From Clostridia bacterium (lineage in GTDB: Bacteria > Bacillota > Clostridia > UMGS1810): a DNA stretch of 38,757 bases. Every line of letters starts with the position of its first letter. Position 1 is the stretch's first letter. Positions 1 to 7,694 of the stretch are shown one piece after another. Location of the stretch: NCBI GenBank assembly GCA_016293435.1, contig JAEDEG010000014.1:1-38757 (forward strand), given 5' to 3'. The notes below the pieces were generated by a model. The model made no database searches. It was not told where the DNA came from and saw nothing but the letters and a program-made list of their open reading frames with translations. The position numbers and the translations under genes are program-made.

Positions 1-32
1 AAAGGTCAATTAAAAGTCGCTTAATATTTGTG

Positions 33-51
33 GACATTTTATATTGCAATT
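33..51 (+). repeat. 19-bp dispersed repeat, copy 1
   Basis: The 19-mer GACATTTTATATTGCAATT occurs here and again, identical and in the same orientation, at 9515-9533. Flanking bases are only partly alike. What it belongs to (transposon end, regulatory site) cannot be told from two copies. Confidence 0.6.
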
Positions 52-82
52 CATAAATATTATATAGTATTATTATAAACTA

Positions 83-111
83 TTGACTTTCAAATTAAAA
101 TATGGTATAAT
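83..111 (+). promoter_or_regulatory. sigma-A type promoter
   Basis: The -35 box TTGACT (83-88) and -10 box TATAAT (106-111) are separated by 17 bp. This sits ahead of the small membrane gene at 170 and argues against any start codon upstream of it. Confidence 0.75.
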
Positions 112-169
112 TGAATATACACTCAATGTTAGTAAGTTAATTTGTTTTAGGATATGGAGTGAATATTTT

Positions 170-556
170 ATGGTTGAACTTTTATTAAATGTTTTTGGTT
201 TTGGGATATGTGTTTTTTTGTTTTATTTTATATTTTATAAAATATTTTATAAAACAATATTTAAATCTTTTAAGAGAACCGGCAACATTTTTTCTATAGG
301 TCAAGAAGAAAAAATTGCTTTCCAACAAATGATGCTTTCACCAAACAATGAAACTGTTTCAAGGTATATACAAGTATTAAAGAAATTGGCAGATTACGCT
401 TTAAAAACCCCTTTAACAACGAGCATATCTATGGGGGACCAGGTAAAATATACAAATGCATATAATATAATTAAAAACACTGACACTGTATCAGAAGAAT
501 TAAAGGAAGAACTATACAGAGTATTTTTAATAATAGGTATTTCTGTATCAAAATAA
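170..556 (+). CDS. small membrane-anchored hypothetical protein
   Basis: I do not recognise this 128-residue protein. Residues 1-25 form one hydrophobic, Phe-rich membrane segment, followed by a basic stretch (KSFKRTG) and a soluble domain of about 90 residues that looks helical. The ATG at 170 is chosen because GGAGTG lies about 9 bp upstream and because the longer frame would begin inside the promoter at 83-111. It is followed directly by a terminator, so it is a single-gene unit. Base composition is clearly more AT-rich than the housekeeping genes to the right, in line with accessory DNA next to a tRNA gene. Confidence 0.65.
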   Translation: MVELLLNVFGFGICVFLFYFIFYKIFYKTIFKSFKRTGNIFSIGQEEKIAFQQMMLSPNNETVSRYIQVLKKLADYALKTPLTTSISMGDQVKYTNAYNIIKNTDTVSEELKEELYRVFLIIGISVSK

Positions 557-564
557 TACATACA

Positions 565-595
565 AAGCAACCTTGAAAAATAGGTTGCTTTTTTG
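565..595 (+). terminator. Rho-independent terminator
   Basis: Arms AAGCAACC and GGTTGCTT with a 10-nt loop are followed by a T run. It ends the transcript of the membrane protein gene. Confidence 0.8.
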
Positions 596-699
596 TTGCT
601 TATAATTTGACGTACTGCAAATATGATGTTAAAACCTTAATATAAAGAGATTTATATTCATATAAACTCTGAATAAATATTTTTATAAGGAGGTGGAAA

Positions 700-1122
700 A
701 TGGGAACATTTTTCATTAACAGTAGTGAGATTTTAACATTAGCAATGTTAAACAACAAAACTTTTTATTTTAATCAAAAAGAAATGTCAAATGCCATAGG
801 GTGCAAACAACCAAATATTTCTTATGTTATTAACAATCTTATTGAAAAAGGCATTGTTGAAAATGCAAAAGGTTTTATGATGGTTAATCAATACAGACTT
901 GTTGACTATCTTGTTGATTATGCAGATGCAGTTTATAATACAAATGTTTATTTTCAAGATAATATTTTGAAGATTAAAGATTGGAACCCTGAAATATATG
1001 CATTTTTTCAAACATATTTCAGAATATTTAACATTGAATATGTAATTACAGAATGTAAATCACTTAATGAAATTTGTTTTGTTTTTAAGAGTGATTTTAT
1101 AGATATAGCAGATGTACTTTAA
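700..1122 (+). CDS. winged-helix-like DNA-binding protein, hypothetical
   Basis: 140 residues. Residues about 5-75 read like a winged helix-turn-helix: helix, then KEMSNAIGCKQPNISYVINNL as turn plus recognition helix, then a short basic wing, as in MarR- or RepL-like proteins. The C-terminal half is Phe/Tyr/Ile-rich and unknown. The start has an excellent AGGAGG 6 bp upstream. The neighbours are small unknown genes in AT-rich DNA, which fits a regulator or replication-associated gene of a mobile element; that role is inference. No catalytic motif is visible. Confidence 0.65.
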   Translation: MGTFFINSSEILTLAMLNNKTFYFNQKEMSNAIGCKQPNISYVINNLIEKGIVENAKGFMMVNQYRLVDYLVDYADAVYNTNVYFQDNILKIKDWNPEIYAFFQTYFRIFNIEYVITECKSLNEICFVFKSDFIDIADVL

Positions 1123-1199
1123 TACAAGAGAGAGAATAAACAAAATATAAAAATTGTTTGTAAGATAAGCAATAACAAGCATTTTAAGAAATTAACTAT

Positions 1200-1237
1200 A
1201 TAAACTGTATTTTATACACTTATAAAGTACAGTTTAT
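1200..1237 (+). promoter_or_regulatory. 5' UTR hairpin before small gene
   Basis: Perfect 10-bp inverted repeat ATAAACTGTA / TACAGTTTAT with an 18-nt loop, ending 5 bp before the AGGTGGTG ribosome binding site of the gene at 1255. It could be a weak terminator of the preceding gene or an operator or translational control hairpin. Confidence 0.5.
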
Positions 1238-1254
1238 CTTTTAGGTGGTGTTTT

Positions 1255-1494
1255 ATGAGTGATAATAAGTCATATATGCAAACTGAGTATGAGTTGAAAG
1301 AAGAAATAAAAAGCATAAATGACAAAGGTTTTAATAAAACAATGCTTGCTATTACAATATACCTTAAATTAAATGGTTATGCTCCAAAAGGTACTTTGGA
1401 ATACTTGAAAGACCTTAAAACAGAAGATGCAGACAGTAAAAAAGCAAGTCATAAAAATGACTTGCTTAATGGTGGCGGAGAAGGAGAGATTTGA
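1255..1494 (+). CDS. small hypothetical protein overlapping tRNA-Ser
   Basis: 79 residues, charged and helical, no recognisable domain. AGGTGGTG upstream of the ATG supports translation. The 3' end is odd: codons after about residue 60 lie in the terminator of the minus-strand tRNA-Ser, and the last residues (GGGEGEI) are antisense to the tRNA itself. The natural C-terminus was probably lost where accessory DNA joins the tRNA, or the frame simply runs on by chance. The N-terminal 60 residues look more protein-like than the tail. Confidence 0.5.
   Translation: MSDNKSYMQTEYELKEEIKSINDKGFNKTMLAITIYLKLNGYAPKGTLEYLKDLKTEDADSKKASHKNDLLNGGGEGEI
1436..1468 (-). terminator. terminator of tRNA-Ser unit
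   Basis: On the minus strand AAGCAAGTCA / TGACTTGCTT forms a stem with a short T-rich loop and runs into TTTTTT, just after the tRNA-Ser(GCU) 3' end. It overlaps the end of the small gene on the other strand. Confidence 0.75.
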
Positions 1495-1563
1495 ACTCTC
1501 GCGCCGGTTGCCCGACCTACACCCTTAGCAGGGGCGCCTCTTCAGCCTCTTGAGTACTTCTCC
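1473..1563 (-). tRNA. tRNA-Ser (anticodon GCU)
   Basis: Minus strand. The acceptor stem GGAGAAG / CTTCTCC is followed by discriminator G and an encoded CCA (1473-1475). The anticodon stem CGCCC / GGGTG encloses loop CTGCTAA. A long variable arm identifies a class II serine tRNA. The T-arm is GAGAG-TTCAAAT-CTC(T)C. It is second in a two-tRNA transcript driven from 1737-1765. Confidence 0.95.
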
Positions 1564-1626
1564 GTACCAAATGCAATATTTGCTGTTTCAGTTAATAATG
1601 CCAAGATTAAATATTAAAGATAAAAA

Positions 1627-1710
1627 CGGAGAGGCAGAGATTCGAACTCTGGGTGCTTTCGCATCACTAGTTTTCAAGACTAGCTCCTTAAACCACTCGG
1701 ACACCTCTCC
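1627..1710 (-). tRNA. tRNA-Ser (anticodon UGA)
   Basis: Minus strand. The acceptor stem is GGAGAGG / CCTCTCC with discriminator G and no encoded CCA. The anticodon stem CTAGT / ACTAG surrounds loop CTTGAAA. A variable hairpin with GCGAAAGC and a T-arm CAGAG-TTCGAAT-CTCTG complete it. It is the first gene of the tRNA-Ser pair; 63 bp separate it from the GCU tRNA. Confidence 0.95.
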
Positions 1711-1736
1711 ATGTGTGTCATTTCAGAACAAATGAT

Positions 1737-1765
1737 ATTGTATCACATCTTTGCCAAAATGTCAA
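1737..1765 (-). promoter_or_regulatory. promoter of tRNA-Ser pair
   Basis: Minus strand: TTGACA (1765-1760), 17 bp, TACAAT (1742-1737). Transcription would begin about 20 bp before tRNA-Ser(UGA). Confidence 0.8.
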
Positions 1766-1862
1766 CATCTTTTTTTGAAATTATCAAAAAAATTGGTCAC
1801 AATCTTAAGAAAAGCAGATACCTAAGCACTGCAAAGCAAAAATCCTTGCGATGTATACACGT

Positions 1863-2318
1863 TTATTTTACAATTTCTTTTGAATCAAGAATTATTGTTA
1901 CCGGACCGTCGTTTAATATTTCCACCTGCATATCAGCACCAAAACTGCCCGTTTGAACTTCTTTTCCGAGCTTTTCGGTGCAGATTTGAACAAATTCGTT
2001 ATAAAGAGCCTCTGCCTCATTGCCGCCCTTTGCAAGATTAAACGATGGGCGTCTGCCCTTACGGCAGTCGGCATACAGTGTAAACTGCGATATAATCAAA
2101 AGCTCACCGCCTACATCTGAAAGCGACAAATTCATTTTGTCTTCGCTGTCTGTAAATATACGCAGATTAATCATTTTGTCTGCCATAGGAGCCAGAAGCT
2201 CTTTTGTATCTTCTTCACAAAAGCCCACAAGCGCCGTAAAGCCCTGACCGATTGAGCCTATTATCTCCCCCTCTACACTTACGGAGGATTTTTTTACTCT
2301 CTGAATAACAATTCTCAT
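1863..2318 (-). CDS. dtd: D-aminoacyl-tRNA deacylase
   Basis: Dtd hydrolyses the ester bond of D-aminoacyl-tRNAs (and Gly-tRNA-Ala) in the cytoplasm, recycling mischarged tRNA. The 151-residue protein has the family's usual length and both signature motifs: SQFTLYA at residues 77-83 and NDGPVTI at 136-142, which carries the cis Gly-Pro active-site dipeptide, plus GRRPSF at 88-93. The start is ATG 2318 (MRIVIQRV, the canonical N-terminus); an in-frame TTG two codons upstream would overlap the previous stop. It lies 2 bp after the membrane protein gene, so translation is probably coupled, and it ends the prmA-rsmE operon. Confidence 0.96.
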   Translation of the reverse strand: MRIVIQRVKKSSVSVEGEIIGSIGQGFTALVGFCEEDTKELLAPMADKMINLRIFTDSEDKMNLSLSDVGGELLIISQFTLYADCRKGRRPSFNLAKGGNEAEALYNEFVQICTEKLGKEVQTGSFGADMQVEILNDGPVTIILDSKEIVK

Positions 2319-2320
2319 GA

Positions 2321-2842
2321 TCAATTATTGCCTTTTTTGATTTTAGAATACTTGAGTGAATGAATAACAATTGCATAAATACAATACAAAACATTTACTG
2401 CCCAGAGGAAGTATATTATGTGCTTTGAGGTTAGAATAGCCGAAAGCTTCATTGCGAGCGGGGTAACAGTGAAGGTGTCGCCGGTGTCTTTAACAAGACC
2501 GGGTATGCCTGCAGCACCGTTTTCGAGCAGATAATAAGCTATGGTGAGAACTATTCCAAAGATTGCATACTCCCACAAAAAGCTTTTCTTTTTCCAAATT
2601 GCAACTGCGGCACATACAACCGAAGCAAGCAAAAGAATAACCTCTATCACAGACAGAAACTGTGTTGCCGCTACATAGTTGGTTGTAATCGAATTGTGCA
2701 CATATATCAAAAGGAAAAATGATACTATGGCAACAGAGGTTGATATGAGAGTGATGTTTGACTCTCTTTCAAGTGCCCGTGCTTTGGTGTATATCTTTTC
2801 TTTGTTTTCTCGATTAAATAATTTCTTTTTATTCTTTTTCAT
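2321..2842 (-). CDS. four-TM membrane protein, hypothetical
   Basis: 173 residues from ATG 2842, which has GGAG 6 bp upstream; an upstream TTG lacks this. A strongly basic N-terminus (MKKNKKKLFNRENKEKIYTKAR) precedes four hydrophobic segments at about residues 30-50, 60-82, 88-108 and 140-165. The loop between the third and fourth (VKDTGDTFTVTPLA) is probably extracytoplasmic. I recognise no named family. Its position between rsmE and dtd in a translation-related operon does not reveal its job. Confidence 0.8.
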   Translation of the reverse strand: MKKNKKKLFNRENKEKIYTKARALERESNITLISTSVAIVSFFLLIYVHNSITTNYVAATQFLSVIEVILLLASVVCAAVAIWKKKSFLWEYAIFGIVLTIAYYLLENGAAGIPGLVKDTGDTFTVTPLAMKLSAILTSKHIIYFLWAVNVLYCIYAIVIHSLKYSKIKKGNN

Positions 2843-2918
2843 TTTTGGCTCCAATTCCGGCAGCAAAACAAAATATGCTGCTTAGTGTTTTTATAATTTG
2901 TATTGTATAAATCCTGCA

Positions 2919-3650
2919 TTACCAGTCTCCCAGCTCATACATCACTGCGGTAATTGCAGCAAGCGGAGCTGTTTCGGTGCGAAGTATGCGCGGTCCCATT
3001 GAGACCGTCTCAAGCCCGTGCTCTCTGGCAAGGCTGATTTCCTCGGGGGCAAAGCCGCCCTCCGGACCAATAAAAATACAAATATTTTTTGCTCTTGTAT
3101 TGTTTTTGAGCACTGTTTTTATACTCTGTGTTTTTTCATCCTCATAAGGCAGAAGCTTGAGATCAAAGCCTTTAATGGTTTCCATAGCTTTGGCAAAGCT
3201 TAAAACTTCGTCTACCTGAGGGATTATTGCCCGTCTGCATTGCTTTGCTGCTTCCTGAGCAATCTTTTGCATACGGAGCTGCTTTTTTTGTGGGTCTTTA
3301 ATCTGTGTTACACTGCGTTTCATTGCAACGGGAACAATTTTCACTGCACCGAGCTCCACACTTTTTTGCACAACGGTTTCGAGCTTGTCCCCTTTGGCAA
3401 CGCCCTGATAGAGGGTAATTTTTACGGGAGGTTCGGTGCCTGCATCCTCGCGGCGCAAAATCCATGCCTTGACCTCATTTTTAGAGACTGACGAAATAGA
3501 GCATACGCAGTCTCTGCCGTCAGAGTCACAAACGGTAATTTCGTCATCCTCCTTAAGGCGAAGCACTTTGACAATATGTGCTACATCATCACCCGTGATG
3601 CATATTTCATCTATTCCGTCTGTTGACACGTCTACAAAAAATCTATGCAC
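2919..3650 (-). CDS. rsmE: 16S rRNA (uracil1498-N3)-methyltransferase
   Basis: RsmE is a SPOUT-fold enzyme that methylates N3 of U1498 in 16S rRNA of the 30S subunit using S-adenosylmethionine. It shows the trefoil-knot motifs: IGPEGGF around residues 195-201 and GPRILRTETAP around 219-229, with QEAAKQCRR earlier (the EQSxR-like element). I prefer GTG 3650, giving MHRFFVDVS, over the upstream GTG at 3659. MHRFF is the family's standard start, and the AGGTG of the leader lies 6 bp ahead. It is the second gene after prmA, a pairing common in Firmicutes. Confidence 0.95.
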   Translation of the reverse strand: MHRFFVDVSTDGIDEICITGDDVAHIVKVLRLKEDDEITVCDSDGRDCVCSISSVSKNEVKAWILRREDAGTEPPVKITLYQGVAKGDKLETVVQKSVELGAVKIVPVAMKRSVTQIKDPQKKQLRMQKIAQEAAKQCRRAIIPQVDEVLSFAKAMETIKGFDLKLLPYEDEKTQSIKTVLKNNTRAKNICIFIGPEGGFAPEEISLAREHGLETVSMGPRILRTETAPLAAITAVMYELGDW

Positions 3651-3718
3651 ACAGTTCACCTCACAATAACCTATTATAACAATATTATATAGGTTTAGTC
3701 AAGTGTTTTTTGTATAAA

Positions 3719-4687
3719 TTAAAATTGTATACTCATTGCAACCCATCCGCCGGCCTTGCTCATCGAGACGGGAGCCATGCTTTCGCTTTCCATGGCGGTA
3801 AGCACATCGTTGAGTCTGTCATCTATAATCCCGGAACACACAAAGGTGCCGCCGGGCGCAATCAGCTTTTTGACTGTGGGTAAAAGCGCAATTATTACAT
3901 CTGCCACAATGTTTGCAGCAATAACGTTATATTTGCGTACCGCAAGCTTGTCAAAAAGAGTCTTGTCGGTTATTATATCGCCGGAATATATGTGATATTT
4001 TGAAATGTCTACACCGTTCAGAACAGCATTGTCAAGGGCAACATGTTCACACGCGGGATCAATATCCAGTGCCCAAGCTTCCTTTGCGCCCAAAAGCAGA
4101 GAAATTATCGAAAGTATTCCGCTTCCGCAGCCGATATCGAGAAGCTCAGTCTCGGCGGTAACTGTCTTTTCAAGCTCTTCAATACAAAGCTTGGTTGTAT
4201 GGTGGGTTCCGGTGCCAAATGTCATACCCGGATTTACCGTAAACACAATACGGTCGGTTTTGCCGCTCTGCGGCTCCCACTCCGGCTGAATGAGGATTTT
4301 TTTTCCCACCTCCATCGGGTGAAAATATTGTTTCCAGTTGTTTGCCCAGTCTTCTTCATTTATTCCCTCTGTGTCGATTTCGAGTCTGCCCCATTCGTTT
4401 GAAATGTCTTTTTCGGCAAGCTCTGCAAGGGCTGATTTAAGAGACAATAGCTTATCGGGCAGCTCATTGTTCGTTTCAAGATATATGTTTACCCTGGTTT
4501 CTTTTTCCTTTTCTTTGAGCAGGTCATCGTCAACATAATCCCAGTATTTATGATTTTCTTTCAAAAAATCCTTGAAATCCTGCTCGTCTTCAATTTCCAC
4601 ACCGTCTATGCCGAGCTCTGAGAGCATATCGCACACAAAATCGATTCCGGCGGCGGTTGTATATATACTTACCTTTGTCCATTCCAT
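3719..4687 (-). CDS. prmA: ribosomal protein L11 methyltransferase
   Basis: PrmA trimethylates lysines and the N-terminus of ribosomal protein L11. The 322-residue protein begins at ATG 4687 (MEWTKVSIYTT), with AGAGGA about 9 bp upstream. Residues 1-100 form the ferredoxin-like substrate-binding domain. The methyltransferase domain shows GMTFGTGTHHTT (about 154-165), SAM-binding LDIGCGSGILSI (about 183-194) and ANIVADVI as the NPP-like motif. It is the first gene of a minus-strand operon with rsmE, a membrane protein and dtd. A plausible promoter lies at 4725-4753. Confidence 0.96.
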   Translation of the reverse strand: MEWTKVSIYTTAAGIDFVCDMLSELGIDGVEIEDEQDFKDFLKENHKYWDYVDDDLLKEKEKETRVNIYLETNNELPDKLLSLKSALAELAEKDISNEWGRLEIDTEGINEEDWANNWKQYFHPMEVGKKILIQPEWEPQSGKTDRIVFTVNPGMTFGTGTHHTTKLCIEELEKTVTAETELLDIGCGSGILSIISLLLGAKEAWALDIDPACEHVALDNAVLNGVDISKYHIYSGDIITDKTLFDKLAVRKYNVIAANIVADVIIALLPTVKKLIAPGGTFVCSGIIDDRLNDVLTAMESESMAPVSMSKAGGWVAMSIQF

Positions 4688-4724
4688 AAAAAAGTTCCTC
4701 TCACAATCCATAGCAATATAACAT

Positions 4725-4753
4725 ATTTTACCATAAAATTACTGATTGGGCAA
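4725..4753 (-). promoter_or_regulatory. probable promoter of prmA operon
   Basis: Minus strand TTGCCC (4753-4748), 17 bp, TAAAAT (4730-4725). The -10 is good, the -35 weaker. Confidence 0.45.
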
Positions 4754-4793
4754 GGGGAATTGACAATCTTTTATATAAATGTATTGAAATGTA

Positions 4794-4822
4794 TTGATAA
4801 AAAATAAAATATGTGGTATTAT
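4794..4822 (+). promoter_or_regulatory. strong promoter of structured RNA
   Basis: TTGATA (4794-4799), exactly 17 bp, TATTAT (4817-4822). The expected start point, 6-7 bp on, coincides with the first base of the closing stem of the RNA beginning at about 4829. Confidence 0.75.
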
Positions 4823-4981
4823 AGCAATGCGAAACCAATTTAATATGCAATCAGCGTTGAGGTATATTTGTCATTTTAGGATAAATATGCTTATTTGTGT
4901 GTACACTTATTTCTGAATTTGATAAAAATGCAAATTCCATTTATGAGTGTGTCACATATCTCACGCTGTATAAATTGGTTT

Positions 4982-5006
4982 CGCAAAATCCGGAGTTTGC
5001 GTTTTT
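4982..5006 (+). terminator. terminator hairpin 1 after structured RNA
   Basis: CGCAAA (4982-4987) pairs with TTTGCG (4996-5001) and is followed by TTTTT. Its first three bases are shared with the closing stem of the RNA, so the two structures compete slightly at that point. Confidence 0.55.
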
Positions 5007-5007
5007 G

Positions 5008-5033
5008 GCGTCAGCTTCGGTTGACGCATTTTT
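5008..5033 (+). terminator. UUCG-capped terminator 2 after structured RNA
   Basis: GCGTCAGC and GTTGACGC form an 8-bp stem (one G-U) closed by the very stable C(UUCG)G tetraloop, followed by ATTTTT. This is a strong intrinsic terminator 87 bp before the next start codon. Confidence 0.8.
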
Positions 5034-5119
5034 AATTGCAAATAAATATGTAGGGGGTAGGTTATCAATTTCGGCAAATAAAAATTGCGGAGTAAAATTT
5101 TTGCAGAAAGGATTTTTTT

Positions 5120-7591
5120 ATGAAAAAGAAATTGTTATCAATAGTTTTATGCTTATGCATGTTTTTTACACTTGAAAATACCGGGATTGTAACTGTTCAT
5201 TCAGCAGATTCCAATGGTGTAACAGCTTATCTAAACAGCTGTACATATGATGGAACATCAATAAGAGCTCAAATCGCATTTGAAAATCTCAACGAAGACT
5301 GTGTTATGTATGCCGGAGTATATTCCATAGAGGGATATATGAAAAGAGTTAATAAATATAATATTCAGGCTGACCTGGCTGAAAGTCTTACAATACGTAT
5401 ATCAGACCAAAATATACAATCTTCTGATATTCTAAAGATTTTTTTCTTTGATACACAAACAGGAGTCAAGCCACTTTGTAAATCTCTTGAAAAGGTTTTA
5501 GGAAAAATAAAACTTGTTGGTGCTGTTGTTGGTACAAACATCATTAAATACAATAACATGAATTGCAATGTAGATGAAATTATTTTCAGAATTGATGATG
5601 CCTGTGATAACGAAGACTGGTCAGCTTATGAAGGGGATACGGTTAATATAAGTGTAGCAAACAATTTGAATGCATCCGGATATTTTGGTATGGCGGTAAA
5701 TGTATTTCTGGAACCGGCAGGGACAAATAGCTATCAAATTGTTGATATTGAATCAATCAGTGACGTAAAAAAGCTTAATATTGACGATATAGATGAAGAT
5801 ACGACCGATTCAGAGATTGTATATTATCCCGTTGCTGGCTCATATAAAACTTCAAAATACATGTTAAGTGATAATGCAGAATTTTATTACAACTATGTAG
5901 TGGTAAATTCTATTGATGATATAATAAAAAACGTAGGAGGACTTAAAGAAGGAGTCGATATTGAAATTACACTTATAGAAAATAGCGGCGACACTGCATA
6001 TGATATTGTTATTGCCAAAGAATACTCATATGATAGGGTATCTGTTCTTGATATCGAAAAGGGTACTTTTGAAGGGGTTTACAATTCTTATGCTTTTGAT
6101 TTTGATGATGAAAATCTTAACATTTCAATCACAAATAAATCTGGTGAAAATATAGAACTCGCTGATTTTAACATAGGAGATGTAATTGCTTATATATCAG
6201 ATACCAATAAAGGTATAGTAAACGCCAACTCAGCTTCGTGGATTGAACTTGTCAATCTTGGCGAAAACAATGTAAAGGGCGTAGTAAACAAAGTAAGCAA
6301 CAATGCAGTATGTATAGATAATTATGAATATTGTGTTCTCACACCAATTTGTGTTGGTGACGAAGGCACATTCTACCTTACAAAGACCGGTAAGATATTT
6401 GATTATGAAAAGGACGCCGGCAACTATGCATACATTCTTGAAACAGGTCTTAACTGCACAGGCTTCTCATGTGCTTGGCAGGTAAAACTTCTTACAAAGA
6501 ATAACGAAATCGTTATCTACACTGTAAGAGACAACTTTAAGATTGATGATGTAACATATAAAGAAGATGCTGACAATGCCGGTATTCTCTCTGACCTCGA
6601 AGGCGTAGACTTTAAAGCTCAGGTTGCAGACAGAGTTATCACATACAAGCTTGACAGCAAAGGATTAATCAAAGAAATCAATTCTGCTTCTGTATCTTCA
6701 ATGGAAGGAAAGTTTGAATACAAATATGCTTCTCAAAAGCTTGGAAATATTCTCGAGGATAACACTACGATATTTGATATATCTCAGAGTTCAATGTCCA
6801 ATGTAAAAGCACATACAATCGATTGGCTTGTAGACGGATGTGAATATAGTTGCTATACGGTACAAAATGAATATGGCAAGTATGATTGTGTGATAATAAC
6901 CAGCGCAAAGCCGAGACTCTATTATTCAAATAATATTGCCTTCACCACAGAAATTTGGGATATAGTTTATGAAGAAGACGCGTATGCCAAGGAGATTACA
7001 TATTGTACCGATGGAAGCTCTGAACCCAAAACAATTATCATTGTGGATGATCAAGACGTTTCAATGCCAAAGGGCGAAGATACAAGAGGTATTTATGAAA
7101 ATTTATTTGGTGCTATAGAACTTGGAACAATAATGATGTATGACGACAACGGAGAAGGTGTTGCAGAAGAATACACAATTTTAGCAACTGCAAACAGTGC
7201 GACATCTGCTGATTCACCTGCATACTATCTTAACAATGCAGCATTAAGTCAATATGTGGAATGTGGTAAAAACGGATTGATTGGTGGTTATATAAAAAGT
7301 TGGACTTTTAATGACGGATATAAGATAATCAATGCTGAAATTGTTGATGCTGTAGGCAATGGTGTAGCTACCGGGGAGTGTGAATTAATTGTTTCGAATG
7401 AGGTAAATTCCTATACTTACTACAACAGAACAAGTAGCAAGATTAATATTATTCCGGGTGACTGGGCTGCTGTTGAATCCATAGATGTTGCTGATTATGA
7501 TTCTGGACAAGCAACCTACTTCCTTGCCTTTACTGTTGACGGTGATGTAAAAGACTTTATCACATTTTCAACCAGAAAATCAATTAAATAA
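5120..7591 (+). CDS. large secreted S-layer-like protein
   Basis: 823 residues with a Sec signal peptide: MKKK, hydrophobic LLSIVLCLCMFF, and a likely cut near VHS-A at residue about 30. GAAAGGA precedes the ATG. The mature part is acidic, rich in Asp, Asn, Ser, Thr and Tyr, and beta-like throughout, with no SLH triplet, LPXTG or catalytic motif that I can see. Residues about 385-530 contain a module (GVVNKV..., VGDEGTFYLTKTGKI, YAYILETG, QVKLLTKNNEIVIYTV) that I recall from C-terminal parts of clostridial S-layer-associated proteins. A cell-surface structural role is therefore inferred. Codon use changes inside the gene (see findings). It is a single-gene unit between the structured RNA and a terminator. 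Confidence 0.85.
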   Translation: MKKKLLSIVLCLCMFFTLENTGIVTVHSADSNGVTAYLNSCTYDGTSIRAQIAFENLNEDCVMYAGVYSIEGYMKRVNKYNIQADLAESLTIRISDQNIQSSDILKIFFFDTQTGVKPLCKSLEKVLGKIKLVGAVVGTNIIKYNNMNCNVDEIIFRIDDACDNEDWSAYEGDTVNISVANNLNASGYFGMAVNVFLEPAGTNSYQIVDIESISDVKKLNIDDIDEDTTDSEIVYYPVAGSYKTSKYMLSDNAEFYYNYVVVNSIDDIIKNVGGLKEGVDIEITLIENSGDTAYDIVIAKEYSYDRVSVLDIEKGTFEGVYNSYAFDFDDENLNISITNKSGENIELADFNIGDVIAYISDTNKGIVNANSASWIELVNLGENNVKGVVNKVSNNAVCIDNYEYCVLTPICVGDEGTFYLTKTGKIFDYEKDAGNYAYILETGLNCTGFSCAWQVKLLTKNNEIVIYTVRDNFKIDDVTYKEDADNAGILSDLEGVDFKAQVADRVITYKLDSKGLIKEINSASVSSMEGKFEYKYASQKLGNILEDNTTIFDISQSSMSNVKAHTIDWLVDGCEYSCYTVQNEYGKYDCVIITSAKPRLYYSNNIAFTTEIWDIVYEEDAYAKEITYCTDGSSEPKTIIIVDDQDVSMPKGEDTRGIYENLFGAIELGTIMMYDDNGEGVAEEYTILATANSATSADSPAYYLNNAALSQYVECGKNGLIGGYIKSWTFNDGYKIINAEIVDAVGNGVATGECELIVSNEVNSYTYYNRTSSKINIIPGDWAAVESIDVADYDSGQATYFLAFTVDGDVKDFITFSTRKSIK

Positions 7592-7601
7592 TTGCCTATC
7601 C

Positions 7602-7633
7602 AAAAGCCGACGGGAAAACTGTCGGCTTTTTTT
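7602..7633 (+). terminator. Rho-independent terminator
   Basis: AAAAGCCGAC / GTCGGCTTTT with loop GGGAAAACT and a T run; it ends the surface-protein transcript. Confidence 0.9.
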
Positions 7634-7694
7634 GAAGTTTTACGGCATAAATATTCTGAAATATGAACAAAAAATGAAAAATAACAAATTTCTA

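Larger units (their letters stand above)
4829..5033 (+). ncRNA. candidate structured noncoding RNA, unknown class
   Basis: The transcript expected from the promoter at 4794-4822 folds on paper into a closed, branched rod. The closing stem is 14 bp (4829-4842 with 4971-4984, perfect). Next come CAGCGT/ACGCTG (4852-4857 with 4963-4968) and GAG/CTC. A side hairpin is TATATTT/AAATATG (4863-4869 with 4883-4889). An upper helix is ACACTTAT/ATGAGTGT (4903-4910 with 4943-4950, one G-U). The apical hairpin is GAATTTG/CAAATTC (4915-4921 with 4931-4937). Two tandem terminators follow. No reading frame here has a good ribosome site. The long rod with an asymmetric bubble recalls 6S RNA, but I cannot assign it. 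A leader/riboswitch for the gene at 5120 is the main alternative. Confidence 0.65.

Noticed and set aside
83..169. Upstream TTG start for the first gene
   Set aside because: That start lies on the -35 box of the promoter; ATG 170 has a proper ribosome site.
1800..1862. Possible terminator of the dtd operon (GCAG / CTGC before TTTTCTT on the minus strand)
   Set aside because: Only a 4-bp stem with an 11-nt loop; too weak to call.
1550..1956. Plus-strand ORFs over the tRNA-Ser genes and dtd 3' end
   Set aside because: They are antisense to tRNAs and dtd, have no ribosome sites and no recognisable content.
4829..4984. Firm assignment as 6S RNA
   Set aside because: Overall shape is suggestive but the bubble is strongly asymmetric and I cannot run a covariance model; left as unknown class.
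4897..5175. 92-codon plus-strand ORF inside the structured RNA region
   Set aside because: It starts within the RNA helices without a ribosome site, crosses both terminators and overlaps the start of the secreted protein gene. Composition fits structured RNA, not coding sequence.
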